The notes beneath the pieces are model-generated. The model did no database searches. It was not told where the DNA came from and saw only the letters and a list, made by a program, of their open reading frames with translations. The position numbers and the translations under genes are program-made. Positions 6,200 through 7,187 of a DNA stretch of 7,187 nucleotides are shown one piece after another. How positions within the stretch are numbered: the first letter of the stretch is position 1; every line of letters begins with the position of its first letter. The DNA comes from Paenibacillus sp. (GTDB taxonomy: Bacteria; Bacillota; Bacilli; Paenibacillales; Paenibacillaceae). Location: NCBI GenBank assembly GCA_029256665.1, contig JAQSXN010000316.1, forward strand, positions 1 to 7,187, written 5' to 3'.

Positions 6200-7072
6200 A
6201 TGAACGAATGGGAGAAGAACGAAGGAGAGCCCGCCGCTACTCCAGCCGGGAGGCTCCGGGCAAGCTGCGAGGACTGCTTCGGTCTATGCTGCACGGCGCT
6301 TCCGTTCTCGGCCTCCGCCGACTTCGCGGCGACCAAGCAGGCGGGAACGCCTTGCGGGCATTTGAGGGAAGATTATCGCTGCGGCGTGCACGGCAAGCTT
6401 AGGGAGATCGGCTACCGCGGCTGCACCGTCTACGACTGCTTCGGCGCGGGGCAGCGAATATCCGCCGAAACCTACAAAGGACGAAGCTGGCGTGATGAGC
6501 CGGGGCTTGCTGGCGACATGTTCGAAGCTTTCCACGCGATGCGCCTGCTGCACGAGCTGCTCTGGTATTTGGGCGATGCGCTAGCCAGGAGCGAAGCAGC
6601 TCCTTTCCGCGCAGAGATTGAGCAGTCGATCGCGACAGCGGAGGCGATGGCTTCCCTCCCCGCCGAACGGCTGCTTGCGGCAGACACCGCGACGCTTCGG
6701 ATGGACGCGAACAAGCTGCTTACGCAATGCAGCGAACATATACGCGCGGCGTTTGTCCGCAAGACGCGCCGCGCGGTCGGGGGCAACAAAAGAAAACCCA
6801 TCGGGCCGAGAGCCGACCTGATGGGCGCGAATTTAAAGAATATGGATCTCCGCGGAGTCAACCTGCGCGGAGCTTACCTGATTGCGGCCGATCTATCGGG
6901 CGCGGATCTTCGGCTTGCCGATCTGATCGGGGCCGATCTAAGGGATGCGGATCTAAGCGGGGCGAATCTAAGCGACTGCTTGTTTCTGACCCAATTCCAA
7001 GTCAACTCGGCGAAAGGCGACGCGAAAACGTTGCTGCCGCGAAGACTGGAACGCCCGCCGTATTGGAGTTAA
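6200..7072 (+). CDS. Cys/His-rich pentapeptide-repeat protein
   Basis: This 290-residue protein has no signal peptide or membrane helix and is probably cytosolic. The N-terminal part is rich in possible metal ligands: CEDCFGLCC (23-31), C52, H54, C61, H64, C75 and C80, in a CxxCxxxCC pattern reminiscent of small zinc/iron-chelating domains. The middle (about 105-190) is helical and includes [14 protein letters not shown] (111-124). From about 204 to 258 there are eleven consecutive pentapeptide repeats (A(D/N)LxG type), predicted to form a right-handed quadrilateral beta-helix of nearly three turns. The end, [13 protein letters not shown] (262-274) to RPPYWS, looks like a cap. I recall the same architecture in actinobacterial and Paenibacillus proteins of unknown function. 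Pentapeptide proteins such as Qnr and MfpA protect DNA gyrase by mimicking DNA, but this repeat is far shorter, so that role is not supported. The start follows GAGGA at 6185-6189. Confidence 0.88.
   Translation: MNEWEKNEGEPAATPAGRLRASCEDCFGLCCTALPFSASADFAATKQAGTPCGHLREDYRCGVHGKLREIGYRGCTVYDCFGAGQRISAETYKGRSWRDEPGLAGDMFEAFHAMRLLHELLWYLGDALARSEAAPFRAEIEQSIATAEAMASLPAERLLAADTATLRMDANKLLTQCSEHIRAAFVRKTRRAVGGNKRKPIGPRADLMGANLKNMDLRGVNLRGAYLIAADLSGADLRLADLIGADLRDADLSGANLSDCLFLTQFQVNSAKGDAKTLLPRRLERPPYWS
6809..6973 (+). repeat. Pentapeptide-coding repeat tract
   Basis: Eleven 15-base units encode [50 protein letters not shown] and GANLS without interruption. Leucine holds the central position in every unit, and a small residue (A, V or M) fills the i-2 position. 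At DNA level the units are recognisable by recurring GCGGATCT or GCCGATCT cores, some close enough to suggest expansion by unit duplication. Confidence 0.85.
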
Positions 7073-7109
7073 TCGCAAGACGCCGGTTTCTCTCCCCGCC
7101 CCATTTCCT

Positions 7110-7187
7110 CTAGAGATCCGACAGATCCCTGTCGCGTACACGCTCGATGCGCTTCTTCATGTCGTCGTAGCTGATGGCTCCGAGGAA
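7110..7187 (-). CDS. C-terminal fragment of an unrecognised protein
   Basis: An open minus-strand frame enters from the right edge and ends at TAG (7112-7110) after 25 visible residues, finishing KKRIERVRDRDLSDL. The strongly charged, helix-forming tail and coding-like third-position use suggest a real gene end, but I do not recognise the family. It converges with the pentapeptide-repeat gene, leaving 37 bases between the two stops, in which I see no hairpin terminator. Confidence 0.55.
   Translation of the reverse strand, partial: FLGAISYDDMKKRIERVRDRDLSDL

Overview
The window looks like chromosomal DNA from a fairly GC-rich member of the Bacillota, most likely Paenibacillaceae (Paenibacillus or Cohnella type). 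The basis is strong AGGAGG-type ribosome binding sites, sigma-A-like promoters, a Firmicute-type RlmN and a secreted helical protein of a kind I recall from Paenibacillus and Bacillus. The genus is inference. No rRNA, tRNA, CRISPR array, insertion sequence or phage gene is visible.

Most genes lie on the minus strand. From high to low coordinates: (a) 7110-7187 is the C-terminal end of an unrecognised minus-strand gene. (b) 6200-7072, plus strand, encodes a Cys/His-rich protein with a C-terminal pentapeptide-repeat solenoid. (c) 5338-6036, minus, encodes a secreted all-helical protein. (d) 4165-5226, minus, is an RlmN-type radical SAM 23S rRNA methyltransferase that ends at a strong intrinsic terminator (4031-4061). 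(e) 1793-3897, minus, is a two-gene MacB-like ABC system (ATPase plus FtsX/MacB-type permease, overlapping by 4 bases). An array of TTTAGG-like hexamers at 10-11 base spacing lies upstream of it. (f) 1-1695, minus, is a TetR regulator followed by an ABC-2-type exporter (ATPase, then the first 37 residues of the permease).

The clearest regulatory structure is in front of tetR. Two 19-bp operators, exact reverse complements of each other, flank a good sigma-A promoter (TTGACC, 17 bases, TAGAAT). One covers the -35 box and the other covers the transcription start. This predicts a tightly autoregulated tetR-ABC exporter operon. It also moves the likely start of TetR to a TTG codon, because the upstream ATG lies inside an operator.

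I see no convincing wholly new system. The points most worth a second look are the twin-operator promoter, the tandem-repeat array before the MacB-like operon, the free-standing RlmN gene, and two poorly characterised proteins (the secreted helical one and the Cys-rich pentapeptide-repeat one).
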